Source of the DNA: JBCDJI01 sp964351865
GTDB taxonomy: Bacteria > Verrucomicrobiota > Verrucomicrobiia > Methylacidiphilales > JBCBYL01
Length of the DNA: 64,000 nt
Reading direction: 5' to 3'
Assembly: GCA_964351865.1 (NCBI GenBank)
Contig: CAYGPJ010000009.1
Location: 1 to 64,000 of the forward strand
The position numbers and the translations under genes are program-made. The stretch's first letter is position 1; each line of letters begins with the position of its first letter. Below the pieces are notes generated by a model that searched no databases, was not told where the DNA came from, and saw nothing but the letters and a program-made list of their open reading frames with translations. Below are positions 49,409-57,531 of the stretch, in pieces.

Positions 49409-50839
49409 ATGACACGCACTCAGATTACAGCCCTCAAAAAACTCATCGGAGCAGGCAACCTATCAGACCGCCCGGCCACCCTCAAAAAATACAGTGGCGA
49501 CGCGTGGTATGCCTCAGCACTTCCTGAGGCTGTCGCCATGCCTCGCACCAGCGAGCAAGTCCAAAAGCTGGTGCGATTCAGTTCCAAATATTCCATCCCG
49601 ATCACCCCGCGCGGAGCCGGTCGAGGCTATGTCGGTGGCTGCGTTCCCGTCAAAGGCGGCATTGTTTTATCCCTGCACCGAATGAATCGGATTAAAGAAA
49701 TTTCCACGCCCGACTCAGTCGCGGTGGTTCAACCCGGTGTGATCACCGGGGATCTGCAGCAAGCCGCCAGAGCCAAAGGTCTCTATTACCCGCCAGATCC
49801 AGCCTCACTGAAAGAAAGCTCAATTGGCGGAAATATCGCCACCAACGCCGGCGGCCCGCGTTGCCTGAAATACGGCGTCACCGGCGCCTACGTGCTCGGC
49901 CTGGAAGTCGTGCTGATGAACGGCGATCTGGTCAGAACGGGAGGCCGCACCCACAAAAACAAAGTGGGATTCAAGTTGCATGACTTATTTGTCGGATCTG
50001 AAGGAATGCTAGGGATTGTCACCGAAGCCACGCTGCGGCTGATCCCCGCTCCACCTGCCCGATCCGGCCTGGTCGCCACCTTCAGCCACGCAAAAGAAGC
50101 CGTCGCCGTCGTCACCGCTATCCAGCAGGCCGGACTGATTCCCTGTGCATTGGAAGTCGCGGATTCCTTCACCCTGGCTGCCGCCAGACGCTTTAACCCA
50201 ACCACTCCGGCTGGAAACGCCTTCATCTTAGCAGAACTCGATGGGCAGACCGCTTCCGTGAAAAGCGAATTGCGCATGCTGAAACAAATCGTTCGCCAAT
50301 TTAATCCGATTACGGTCAAAACGGCAACCACCGACAGCGCCGTGGAAGCCCTCTGGGATATGCGACGCGACTTCTCGTATGGACTGCGCGCCACCGGGCT
50401 CACTAAACTCAATGAAGATGTCACCGTCCCACGCGGACGTCTGCTGGATTTATTTTCCTTTGCCGTCAAACTGCAAAAAGAAACCGGTATGATCCTGGCC
50501 TGTTTCGGGCATGCAGGTGACGGAAACATCCACGTCAACATCATGCTGCCACCAGAACAGGCCAACTCACCGGCAGCCCACGCTGCGCTGGACCGCTTGT
50601 TTGCTCAGGTCATTGCCTGGAATGGGGCGATCACTGGTGAACACGGAGTAGGGCTCGCCAAAAAACCATGGTGGGATCAGGCCGTCCCTCCGGAATTACA
50701 CCGACTTCATCAATCCGTCAAAAATGCGCTCGACCCGCATAACCTGCTCAATCCGGGAAAATTCCTGAACCCTGAGGACCATTTTGAAGTCATGATGGAT
50801 CCGTCAAAAATCGCCTCCCCGGCCCCACCCAAACGTTAG
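49409..50839 (+). CDS. FAD-linked oxidase, GlcD-like
   Basis: 476-residue flavin-dependent 2-hydroxyacid dehydrogenase. FAD-binding PCMH domain motifs (ITPRGAGRGYVGGCVP; GGNIATNAGGPRCLKYG) and C-terminal FAD-oxidase motifs (FGHAGDGNIHVNIM; EHGVGLAKKPWW) are intact. Closest in layout to GlcD (glycolate oxidase subunit) or D-lactate dehydrogenase. No GlcE/GlcF partners are present, so the substrate is left open. Confidence 0.9.
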   Translation: MTRTQITALKKLIGAGNLSDRPATLKKYSGDAWYASALPEAVAMPRTSEQVQKLVRFSSKYSIPITPRGAGRGYVGGCVPVKGGIVLSLHRMNRIKEISTPDSVAVVQPGVITGDLQQAARAKGLYYPPDPASLKESSIGGNIATNAGGPRCLKYGVTGAYVLGLEVVLMNGDLVRTGGRTHKNKVGFKLHDLFVGSEGMLGIVTEATLRLIPAPPARSGLVATFSHAKEAVAVVTAIQQAGLIPCALEVADSFTLAAARRFNPTTPAGNAFILAELDGQTASVKSELRMLKQIVRQFNPITVKTATTDSAVEALWDMRRDFSYGLRATGLTKLNEDVTVPRGRLLDLFSFAVKLQKETGMILACFGHAGDGNIHVNIMLPPEQANSPAAHAALDRLFAQVIAWNGAITGEHGVGLAKKPWWDQAVPPELHRLHQSVKNALDPHNLLNPGKFLNPEDHFEVMMDPSKIASPAPPKR

Positions 50840-50868
50840 CAGAACAACCCCTCCAAATTAACCCATAA

Positions 50869-52404
50869 ATGAAAATTGGCACTCGAATACTGGTAGGCTA
50901 TCTTGCGCTACTACTAGCTTCATTTGCCTACCAGACTTTTTCAGAAAAATCATCTGATCCGAGCGCTGCCGTTCATCGCATTTTCTCCCCTCAGCCAACC
51001 GCACCCGGCAATGCCAGCCCACCACCGGCTCCGGCTCCGGCTCCGACTACAGTTGTGATGCTGCATGGATTTTTCGGCGTCACTGACGAAATGATTCAAC
51101 TGGCCGAAACTTTCCGACAGGAGGGTAGAACCGTTTACCTGCCGGATCTCTATTCCTTTTCCCACGACAAAGGAGACTATTCTCTGGTCGACCGTATGCC
51201 AGGGCTCGAAAGCTACCTGCAGCAAGCAGGGGTCAACTCGGCTCATCTCATCACGTTCGGTTTAGGTGGTCCCGCCGCGGTCCACTTCTGCAATGCCTAC
51301 CCGGATCGCGTTCAGTCCCTGACGCTGCTCTCGGCTTCGGGCACCCAGAAATTTGAACTACTCGGAGATTATTCACTCAATAAAGCGCTCTATTCACTAC
51401 TCTCCGTTTTTTACTGGTCTCTGAATCATTTACTGCCGGATTTCGGACTCATACACCAATTGCCATTTGAGCAGGAAAATCTGCGGAGCCTGGCAGATAT
51501 CGATCTGCGACCGGTAGAGCAACAAATGCAGAAAATCCAACTGCCCACGCTGATCATCCATGGACTCGATGACTACTTGGTGCCCGTGCAAGCCGCACGT
51601 CAACACCATGCCTTACTTACAGAAAGCGAACTCTCAGTTCTCGATATGAGTCACGCACTCACCGACGCTGTATTTCCTGAGGTTTATTCAAAAATAAACA
51701 CTTTCATGACACAAGTGGATTCAGCTTCCTTCGTGCCCCCCGGAAACGATGGTTCGTTCCAAAACGATCCCGTGCTGACCGGCCACCGTTTCTGGTTCAT
51801 TACCGGTTTGGTATTTATCGGTACTAAATTCAGTGAGGATTTAGCCACGGTGGCAGCCGGACTGCTCGTCTCCCGTGATATTCTGCCCTTCTGGGTCGCC
51901 GTCACCGTCTGCTTCTTCGGCATTGTAGCCGGGGATACCGCCATCTATTTCTTTGGCCGCTTTGCCGGTATCGGCATTTTGCGAAAAAGACCCCTGCGCT
52001 GGATCATCAGTGAACAACAGGTTCTAGATTCCGAACAATGGTTTGAAAACCGGGGCTTGGCTGTCATTGTGCTCTCCCGCTTTGTCCCTGCCACTCGCCT
52101 CCCGGTCTATATGGCCACCGGCATCCTGGGAGTTCCTCCACTGAAATTTATCTGCGTTTTATGTGTCGCCGCGCTGATCTGGACCCCTCTGATTGTCGGT
52201 TTAGCGGCCGCATTGGGCGCCCCATTGCTGGACCTGATGGAAAAGTACGAGCGCTGGTCGCTGGTGATTCTCGTTGGTTTTTTTCTTACCTTAACGGTGC
52301 TTATCAAACTCTTCCTCCCCTTGGCAACTCGCCGTGGCAGAAAATTGTTCTTCGTGCGCTGGCATCGCTTATGGCGGCCATCTCGCAACAAAAGGAATCC
52401 GTAA
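50869..52404 (+). CDS. Alpha/beta-hydrolase fused to a VTT (DedA-like) membrane domain
   Basis: 511 residues. N-terminal anchor (~8-22) and Pro/Ala linker, then an alpha/beta-hydrolase domain (~60-285) with oxyanion loop VVMLHGFFG, acid HGLDDYLVP (Asp234 or 235) and His262 in MSHALTD. The nucleophile elbow reads TFGLGGPAA instead of G-x-S-x-G, so the serine is Gly131 and normal hydrolysis is not expected. Residues ~310-480 form a SNARE-associated/VTT membrane domain with LSRFVPATRLPVYMATG, the DedA-type motif. Such domains are linked to lipid scrambling. Starts 29 bases after the GlcD-like stop. Confidence 0.85.
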   Translation: MKIGTRILVGYLALLLASFAYQTFSEKSSDPSAAVHRIFSPQPTAPGNASPPPAPAPAPTTVVMLHGFFGVTDEMIQLAETFRQEGRTVYLPDLYSFSHDKGDYSLVDRMPGLESYLQQAGVNSAHLITFGLGGPAAVHFCNAYPDRVQSLTLLSASGTQKFELLGDYSLNKALYSLLSVFYWSLNHLLPDFGLIHQLPFEQENLRSLADIDLRPVEQQMQKIQLPTLIIHGLDDYLVPVQAARQHHALLTESELSVLDMSHALTDAVFPEVYSKINTFMTQVDSASFVPPGNDGSFQNDPVLTGHRFWFITGLVFIGTKFSEDLATVAAGLLVSRDILPFWVAVTVCFFGIVAGDTAIYFFGRFAGIGILRKRPLRWIISEQQVLDSEQWFENRGLAVIVLSRFVPATRLPVYMATGILGVPPLKFICVLCVAALIWTPLIVGLAAALGAPLLDLMEKYERWSLVILVGFFLTLTVLIKLFLPLATRRGRKLFFVRWHRLWRPSRNKRNP

Positions 52405-52405
52405 C

Positions 52406-52915
52406 GTGGCAACAGACTCGATCTTAAATCGCTCCCATTCGCGCTTTCATGAATTTGATGATATCTTACCCCGTAGAAAATCTTACGTCATGAGCGAGAA
52501 AATCAGAAAACATGTCTATCTGCCTCAGGAAATTATTCGCGGCGCAGAGGTCAAAGGTCTATCGCTGGGCGATTACATCGCACACCTGCACCACAATCAG
52601 GGTTCAGTGAGAGTTTCCCATGTCGCCAGCGTCTACCGCAGCTTTGCGCTGCTGGAAATGGCTCGGGTTCCGGTAGATCCTGCTTATTTTGAACTGGTGC
52701 AAGGCGTGCTGGGAGAAAAAGTCGGCAAACAATTCCGCACGCTGGTCAATTCGGGCGAACCTTATGCCTTGCCTAAAGCCGCCGCGGAGTTGCTGGGAGC
52801 CGATACCCGCAGCGTGGCCGTGGAATCCATCTTCATGGCCGCTACCAGAGCCAGCGTGATGCACGAGGGCTACATCGAAGCCGCCCGCCTGCTGGAATCC
52901 ACCCTGACACGCTAA
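52406..52915 (+). CDS. Conserved-looking hypothetical protein
   Basis: Not recognised. A GTG at 52406, one base past the stop of the preceding gene and 9 bases after AAGGA, gives 169 residues; the ATG at 52490 (MSEKIRKHVYLP) gives 141 residues and has no Shine-Dalgarno. The core is mixed helix, lacking cysteine, with VSHVASVYRSFALLEMA and an Ala-rich C-terminus (FMAATRASVMHEGYIEAARLLE). The beginning KHVYLPQEIIRGAEVKGLSLGDYI resembles a ribbon-helix-helix-type start in places, read in parts. Function unknown. Confidence 0.5.
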   Translation: MATDSILNRSHSRFHEFDDILPRRKSYVMSEKIRKHVYLPQEIIRGAEVKGLSLGDYIAHLHHNQGSVRVSHVASVYRSFALLEMARVPVDPAYFELVQGVLGEKVGKQFRTLVNSGEPYALPKAAAELLGADTRSVAVESIFMAATRASVMHEGYIEAARLLESTLTR

Positions 52916-52984
52916 AGCGTTTTGCATTAAATCTGTCCCTTTAGGGCGTCATCGTGCGTCAATTTACATTCAACCGCTCTAGCA
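52914..52984. repeat. Short palindromic repeat, copy 3
   Basis: AAAGCGTTTTGCATTAAAT at the left and the reverse complement of the right end, AGAGCGGTTGAATGTAAAT, are imperfect inverted repeats around about 30 bases that contain CCCTTTAGGG. The ends resemble those of the element at 21141. It starts at the stop codon of the previous gene. Confidence 0.45.
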
Positions 52985-53342
52985 GTCTGTGCCATCAGAT
53001 ATGACGGGTTCCTGTCAGGGAGCGCGGGCATCCTGCCCGCAGGCCTAAGGCATGTGAAAGAAGTAACTTATCCATAGAACTGCGCCCCGATCACACAGAG
53101 AATATCGGGACGCTTTCCCTGATCCCGTCACATCACGCGACATAGACTACAAGCCGTAAAGATATAGTAACCGGAGGGAATTCATCTTCAGTGTTGTAGC
53201 AGTGGGTGTCCCCACTCACTTGTTCCCGTTCATAGCTCTCCCCACTCAGACCACCTCTTTGAAAACCCTTAGAGCGTTTCCGAATTAAGTTTATCAATAC
53301 TTTTGGATGCTCGAAAGCGCTGAACCTCCGCCCCCAATTTCC
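52985..53342. other. Repeat-rich intergenic region
   Basis: No gene seen. Present are: the palindrome GCGGGCATCCTGCCCGC at 53025-53041; CCGAT/ATCGG arms near 53086-53109; a copy of the thrS-upstream repeat at 53203-53250 (GTGGGTGTCCCCAC, then CACTTGTTCCCGT); and a solitary end TAGAGCGTTTCCGAATTAAG at 53270-53289 of the 21141-type repeat. Several families lie side by side, as in a site where small repeats accumulate. Confidence 0.55.
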
Positions 53343-53663
53343 CTACGCCTCCGCTACCGCCCGCTGCATAAACCCCAGATATCCCTCTGATACCTTGTCG
53401 GCTGCCAATGAAATGATTTCCGGACACTCATACGAATGTTCCTTCAAAATAAGCTCATAAACCGCATCCGTTTTTTCGGACAAAGTCTTGCAGACGACCA
53501 GATGCTCCCGATCACTTTCCCGCTTCCCCTTCCAGATATAATGCGAATGCATTGCGGGTAGAATCCACACACAGGCCACCAGTTTCTCGTTTAGTAATAA
53601 ATCTGCCAGTCGTTGTCCTTCGGCTTCTTCAGCGACCGTCGTCTGAATGATGACTACTGACAT
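53343..53663 (-). CDS. cutA: CutA1-like divalent cation tolerance protein
   Basis: 106 residues. The pattern is CutA1: EEAEGQRLADLLLNEKLVACVWILP, read in parts, then YIWKGKRESDREHLVVCKT and EHSYECPEIISL. CutA1 forms stable trimers; a role in copper tolerance is reported but debated. It begins 3 bases after the uracil-DNA glycosylase gene and is last in a three-gene set (rluD-like, udg, cutA). Confidence 0.94.
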   Translation of the reverse strand: MSVVIIQTTVAEEAEGQRLADLLLNEKLVACVWILPAMHSHYIWKGKRESDREHLVVCKTLSEKTDAVYELILKEHSYECPEIISLAADKVSEGYLGFMQRAVAEA

Positions 53664-53666
53664 CGT

Positions 53667-54614
53667 CTACCTCTTTCCTTTAAAGTATCGCTGCTGTTTT
53701 TCTGAAATCGGCAATGCCACCTTCTCCATCACCTGCAGCAGGTCTTCCCATACTTTCCTCTTCTCAGAGATGGCATCATTATGCAGCAGATAGGCAGGGT
53801 GAAAGGTGGGCATTAACGGAATCCCCTCAAAATTTTCCCACTGGCCACGCAAGCGAGTGATGGAAACACGCGGTTGATTCAACAATCCTTCCATCGCCGT
53901 TGCCCCCAGTCCCACAATGACCGCCGGCTGGATCACACTGATCTGCCTTAGAATATGTGGCCGGCAACGGGCGAGTTCCTCCGGCGTGGGTTTACGGTTA
54001 CCACGGCTCCCCTCCGGCATGTCCGGACGATACTTCACGATATTGGCAATATAGACCTCATCTCGCTGCAGACCCATCGCCACAATCATTTTATCCAGTA
54101 ACTGACCGGCCGCCCCGACAAACGGCTCGCCCGTCTCATCCTCTTCCACGCCCGGAGCCTCCCCGATGAACATGATTTCTGCCGCCGGATTACCCGCACC
54201 AAAAACCATCTTTTGGGACCGCTTAAACAATTGCCGCAATCCGGCATCAGCATGTATTTCCGCCCGAATGGCCTCCAGCGCAGCCCCTTTATCCATCCCA
54301 CTTAAATCACGTCCGGCTGGGGCCTCAGCCGGGGCTGGCTTTGCCGTCTTTACCGCCGCGGCCGCAGTTGGCTGACGGAAATCGACCTCATCGCGTGGGC
54401 GTGGCTCTTTCTTTTGAACCGAAGCCTTGACGGAAGTGTGCTGCGTCTGACTGAGATTAGACATCCGCTCCGGGCCAGAGGATGCCTTAAGCGCGGCCAA
54501 AGCTTGCATCGTTTCCGGTGCCAATACCAATTCCCGCTCACCCAGATTTTCTCGAATCTGCAGGTAACGGATAAGCGTGTCTTTGAGGGAATCTAATGTC
54601 GTTGATTGAGCCAT
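53667..54614 (-). CDS. Family 4-type uracil-DNA glycosylase with reduced Fe-S ligand set
   Basis: 315 residues with a ~110-residue disordered N-terminal extension. Motif A FIGEAPGVEEDETGEPF and motif B FHPAYLL are those of family 4 UDGs, which remove uracil from DNA. Family 4 enzymes normally hold a [4Fe-4S] cluster by four cysteines. Here the N-terminal C-x2-C is missing (LFKRSQKMVFGAGN), the next cysteine is Tyr (NIVKYRPD) and only the fourth (ELARCRP) remains. The active-site motifs look intact, so it may be a cluster-free variant. Overlaps the rluD-like stop by 22 bases. Confidence 0.85.
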   Translation of the reverse strand: MAQSTTLDSLKDTLIRYLQIRENLGERELVLAPETMQALAALKASSGPERMSNLSQTQHTSVKASVQKKEPRPRDEVDFRQPTAAAAVKTAKPAPAEAPAGRDLSGMDKGAALEAIRAEIHADAGLRQLFKRSQKMVFGAGNPAAEIMFIGEAPGVEEDETGEPFVGAAGQLLDKMIVAMGLQRDEVYIANIVKYRPDMPEGSRGNRKPTPEELARCRPHILRQISVIQPAVIVGLGATAMEGLLNQPRVSITRLRGQWENFEGIPLMPTFHPAYLLHNDAISEKRKVWEDLLQVMEKVALPISEKQQRYFKGKR

Positions 54615-55513
54615 GTTTCGAACTGAGTGAAATCTTCCGGCAGTGGCGCTTCAATTGCAAGTGATTCTCCCGTCCTTGGGTGATTTATTCCCAACCGGAA
54701 AGCATGCAACAGGTGCCTTCCCACGCCGGCACTCTCCACCAGTTTCCCCCCGTAGAGCGTATCTCCCACCAACGGAAATCCCGCATGCGAGGCATGCACC
54801 CGGATTTGGTGCGTCCGCCCGGTAAACAAATTCAGCTCCAATGCACAAAACTTCTCCCAGCGCTGTAAGACCTGAAAATCTGTCCTCGCCGCCCTTCCTC
54901 CCGATTCCCGCACCGATTGCTTTTTTCGGTGTACCGGATGACGTCCGAGAGGAAACTGCCAACTTCCTGTATCCTTAGGCGGTAATCGATGTGCAAACGC
55001 TCGGTAAACTTTAGTCACTTCACGCTGTTGGAATGCCTCGGAAAGCTGCTGATGAGCAAAATCATTCTTTGCTACCGCAATCACCCCGCTGGTTTCTTTA
55101 TCCAGGCGATGAACAATTCCTGGACGCTCCACCCCGCCAATCCCGGAAAGCTCACCACGACAATGATGCAGCAATCCGGACACCAACGTTCCCTGACGAC
55201 AACCCGCACCGGGATGCACCACCAAACCTGCTGGTTTATTCAGAATAATTAAATCGCGATCTTCAAACAGGATATCTAAATCCATAGCCTCCGGCTCGAC
55301 ATCATAAGACTCCGGCTCCGGTGGATCGATGGTGATGATGGTGCCGACAGGATACTTGCCGCGCGGAACTGCCGGATTTCCCTCAACTAACACCCGATCC
55401 GCTTCGATCCACCGCTGGATTTGCGAACGGCTTTCATTGGTGCGTGATGTCAGCACACGATCCAATCGCTCCCCTTGCTCCCCGTCTGCTATCTCTATAG
55501 TGAATTTCTCCAT
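54593..55513 (-). CDS. rluD: RluD-family 23S rRNA pseudouridine synthase
   Basis: 306 residues. An S4 RNA-binding domain (~15-55; ERLDRVLTSRTNESRSQIQRW in parts) precedes the RluA/RluD catalytic domain with Asp138 in VHRLDKETSG, then LNKPAGLVVHPG and GRTHQIRVHASH. It converts uridines of 23S rRNA to pseudouridine; the target positions (as in E. coli RluD 1911/1915/1917) are assumed from overall likeness. Confidence 0.92.
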   Translation of the reverse strand: MEKFTIEIADGEQGERLDRVLTSRTNESRSQIQRWIEADRVLVEGNPAVPRGKYPVGTIITIDPPEPESYDVEPEAMDLDILFEDRDLIILNKPAGLVVHPGAGCRQGTLVSGLLHHCRGELSGIGGVERPGIVHRLDKETSGVIAVAKNDFAHQQLSEAFQQREVTKVYRAFAHRLPPKDTGSWQFPLGRHPVHRKKQSVRESGGRAARTDFQVLQRWEKFCALELNLFTGRTHQIRVHASHAGFPLVGDTLYGGKLVESAGVGRHLLHAFRLGINHPRTGESLAIEAPLPEDFTQFETWLNQRH

Positions 55514-55603
55514 ATCACTCAGACAGCTTCCAGTAAGTTCCTGTCACATAAAAGACAAATTAGTATTGCGGCATGGACGATAAATAATTAAGTTTACAAC
55601 ACT

Positions 55604-56686
55604 TTGAGCGATACAGATGAGTCGAATATTATTGCCTGCCCGTCGTGCGCGCAATCCGTGGATGTCACCAGCCTGGATGTCGGCTCCGTCATCGCCTGCC
55701 CACACTGTGAGCATGAATTTTCGACTTGGAAGGATTTCTCCAATTACCGCCTAATCAGCAAAGTCGGCGAAGGCGGAATGGGATCCGTTTACGAATCGAC
55801 TGATCTGAATCTGAACCGCACCGTTGCCATCAAGGTGTTGAAACCGGAACTTTCTGAAGACAAAAAATTTATTCAGAACTTCCTCTACGAAGTGGAAGTC
55901 ACCGCCCAGCTGACCCACCCCAACATTGTTCAGGTTTACGCCTTTGGCCAGCACGAGGGGCAATATTATCTGGTCATGGAATTCATCAGCGCCGAGACCC
56001 TGGATGATAAAATCATGAACCAGAATCGACTCGGCGAGATCGAAGTGCTGGATGCCGCGATCGGGGTCAGTAACGGGCTGAATTTCGCCCTGCAGCGCGG
56101 TAGCCTGATTCACCGTGACATCAAGCCAGGCAATATCCTCTTCAGTTCGAATAACACCCCTAAAGTAGTAGATTTTGGTTTGGCCGTGACACCTGAGACC
56201 GCCGATTCCGGTGACGGAGAAATTTGGGGAACCCCTTACTACGTCTCCCCGGAGCGACTCGAACAAATTCCAGAAGATTTCCGCAGTGACATGTATTCCT
56301 TAGGCATTTCACTCTATCATGCCTTGTCCGGCCGCCCTCCCTTTGACGCCAACACCGCTGAACTGGTCGCCGCCAAGCATTTGAGCGAAAATCCCCTGCC
56401 GTTAAAAACGCTGGCACCACAAATTTCCGATCACACCGCCTACGCCATCATGAAAGCAATGGCTCGCCAGCCAGATGACCGCTTTGCCAGCTATGATGAC
56501 TTCATCGAACAGCTGGAGGACGCCAAGCGCCGCTTACAGGGCGCAGAAGCACAAGCAGCCCCCCCCTCCGCCTACACCGTAGTGGACACTGGGGTCCAAG
56601 ACAAAAAAGTCATCGCCGGTATCGGTGTCACCGTCGGACTGGTACTGCTGAGTATCGGAGCCTACCTCGTTCTGGCGTTGGCATAA
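55604..56686 (+). CDS. Zinc-ribbon Ser/Thr protein kinase, tail-anchored
   Basis: 360 residues, starting at a TTG with no clear Shine-Dalgarno. A short zinc ribbon precedes the kinase: Cys12-x2-Cys15 and Cys32-x2-Cys35 (ACPSC, ACPHC). The kinase domain (~48-310) has GEGGMGSVY, Lys77 in VAIKVL, HRDIKPGN (Asp172), DFG (Asp190) and GTPYYVSPE, all complete. A linker leads to one C-terminal transmembrane helix (~334-357) with no extracellular sensor domain. It could be the source of phosphothreonine for FHA proteins such as that at 36356; this is inference. Confidence 0.9.
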   Translation: MSDTDESNIIACPSCAQSVDVTSLDVGSVIACPHCEHEFSTWKDFSNYRLISKVGEGGMGSVYESTDLNLNRTVAIKVLKPELSEDKKFIQNFLYEVEVTAQLTHPNIVQVYAFGQHEGQYYLVMEFISAETLDDKIMNQNRLGEIEVLDAAIGVSNGLNFALQRGSLIHRDIKPGNILFSSNNTPKVVDFGLAVTPETADSGDGEIWGTPYYVSPERLEQIPEDFRSDMYSLGISLYHALSGRPPFDANTAELVAAKHLSENPLPLKTLAPQISDHTAYAIMKAMARQPDDRFASYDDFIEQLEDAKRRLQGAEAQAAPPSAYTVVDTGVQDKKVIAGIGVTVGLVLLSIGAYLVLALA

Positions 56687-56693
56687 AAAGCCA

Positions 56694-56721
56694 AAAGCCC
56701 AAGTTATGAAACTTGGGCTTT
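56694..56721. terminator. Bidirectional intrinsic terminator
   Basis: AAAGCCCAAGTT and AACTTGGGCTTT form a perfect 12-pair stem with a 4-base loop between the convergent kinase and pilin genes. On the minus strand it is followed by TTGGCTTTTTA. Confidence 0.85.
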
Positions 56722-56749
56722 GAAAGCATTTTAATTTCTTGAAGGATTA

Positions 56750-57430
56750 TCATCTAGCCAAGAGCAATTTGGTAGATGCTGGTTCATTAATCGAGCTACT
56801 TACTACTGGCTCACCAGTTTTGCCGATAGTAGTAGTAGAACCAGTGGTTCTTGCCCTTACAAATTCAGCATTTTGACCTAGAAACAGTATTGCTACACCT
56901 TTGTCTGACCATAGATTTTTAGTGGCGTCTACTGTAGCAGGCCCAGTTTGTGCCATAGTATTGTAGTCAGGAAATGCTCCGTTAGTTGTCAGCAAAGGTA
57001 TTCTACCATCTGCGGAAGTATCCAGACCATACATGTAGTCCCACCCCACGTATTTTGTAACTCCTATGTCATCTAGCGCCACAGTGCTGTCCATTTCACC
57101 TTTGTATGGGACACATTGATTAGTAGCAAGAACCGTAGCATTGGTTAAATACGCATCAACAATTAGTCCCTCGAAAATATCTATTGAAGAACCTGTTCCA
57201 GCATCTGTCCCTGCCGCATTAGTGCTAGGGTAAACGCCATTGTTGTCATTAGCAGCAGCAAACAATATAGTTCCCAACTGCTTAGCATTCGCCACATCTT
57301 TTAACTGTTTAGCTTTATCCAATGCCAAGTTTACCCCAGGAATGGCCAACCCAGCTAAAATTCCAATAATTGTAATAACAACCAGAAGCTCAATAAGAGT
57401 AAATCCTGATTTTTTTAATGATTTTTTCAT
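56750..57430 (-). CDS. Type IV pilin-like / pseudopilin protein
   Basis: 226 residues. The prepilin sequence KKSGFTLIELLVVITIIG has a predicted cleavage after Gly9, Phe at +1 and Glu at +5 of the mature protein; the hydrophobic helix continues to about residue 35. The C-terminal domain is Thr/Ala/Gly-rich, of the verrucomicrobial/planctomycete pseudopilin style. A Shine-Dalgarno AAGGA lies 11 bases before the ATG. Stand-alone, without prepilin peptidase, PilB or secretion genes adjacent; whether it serves the pilus-like system at 39-48 kb is unknown. Confidence 0.9.
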   Translation of the reverse strand: MKKSLKKSGFTLIELLVVITIIGILAGLAIPGVNLALDKAKQLKDVANAKQLGTILFAAANDNNGVYPSTNAAGTDAGTGSSIDIFEGLIVDAYLTNATVLATNQCVPYKGEMDSTVALDDIGVTKYVGWDYMYGLDTSADGRIPLLTTNGAFPDYNTMAQTGPATVDATKNLWSDKGVAILFLGQNAEFVRARTTGSTTTIGKTGEPVVSSSINEPASTKLLLAR

Positions 57431-57531
57431 TTTGATAAAATTCCTTCGATTTATAGTTAACAGAGATGAATTACCTCTATCTTAAAATAACGGTATCCCC
57501 ACATAACATCAAGAGGTAATTTTTTATTCTT

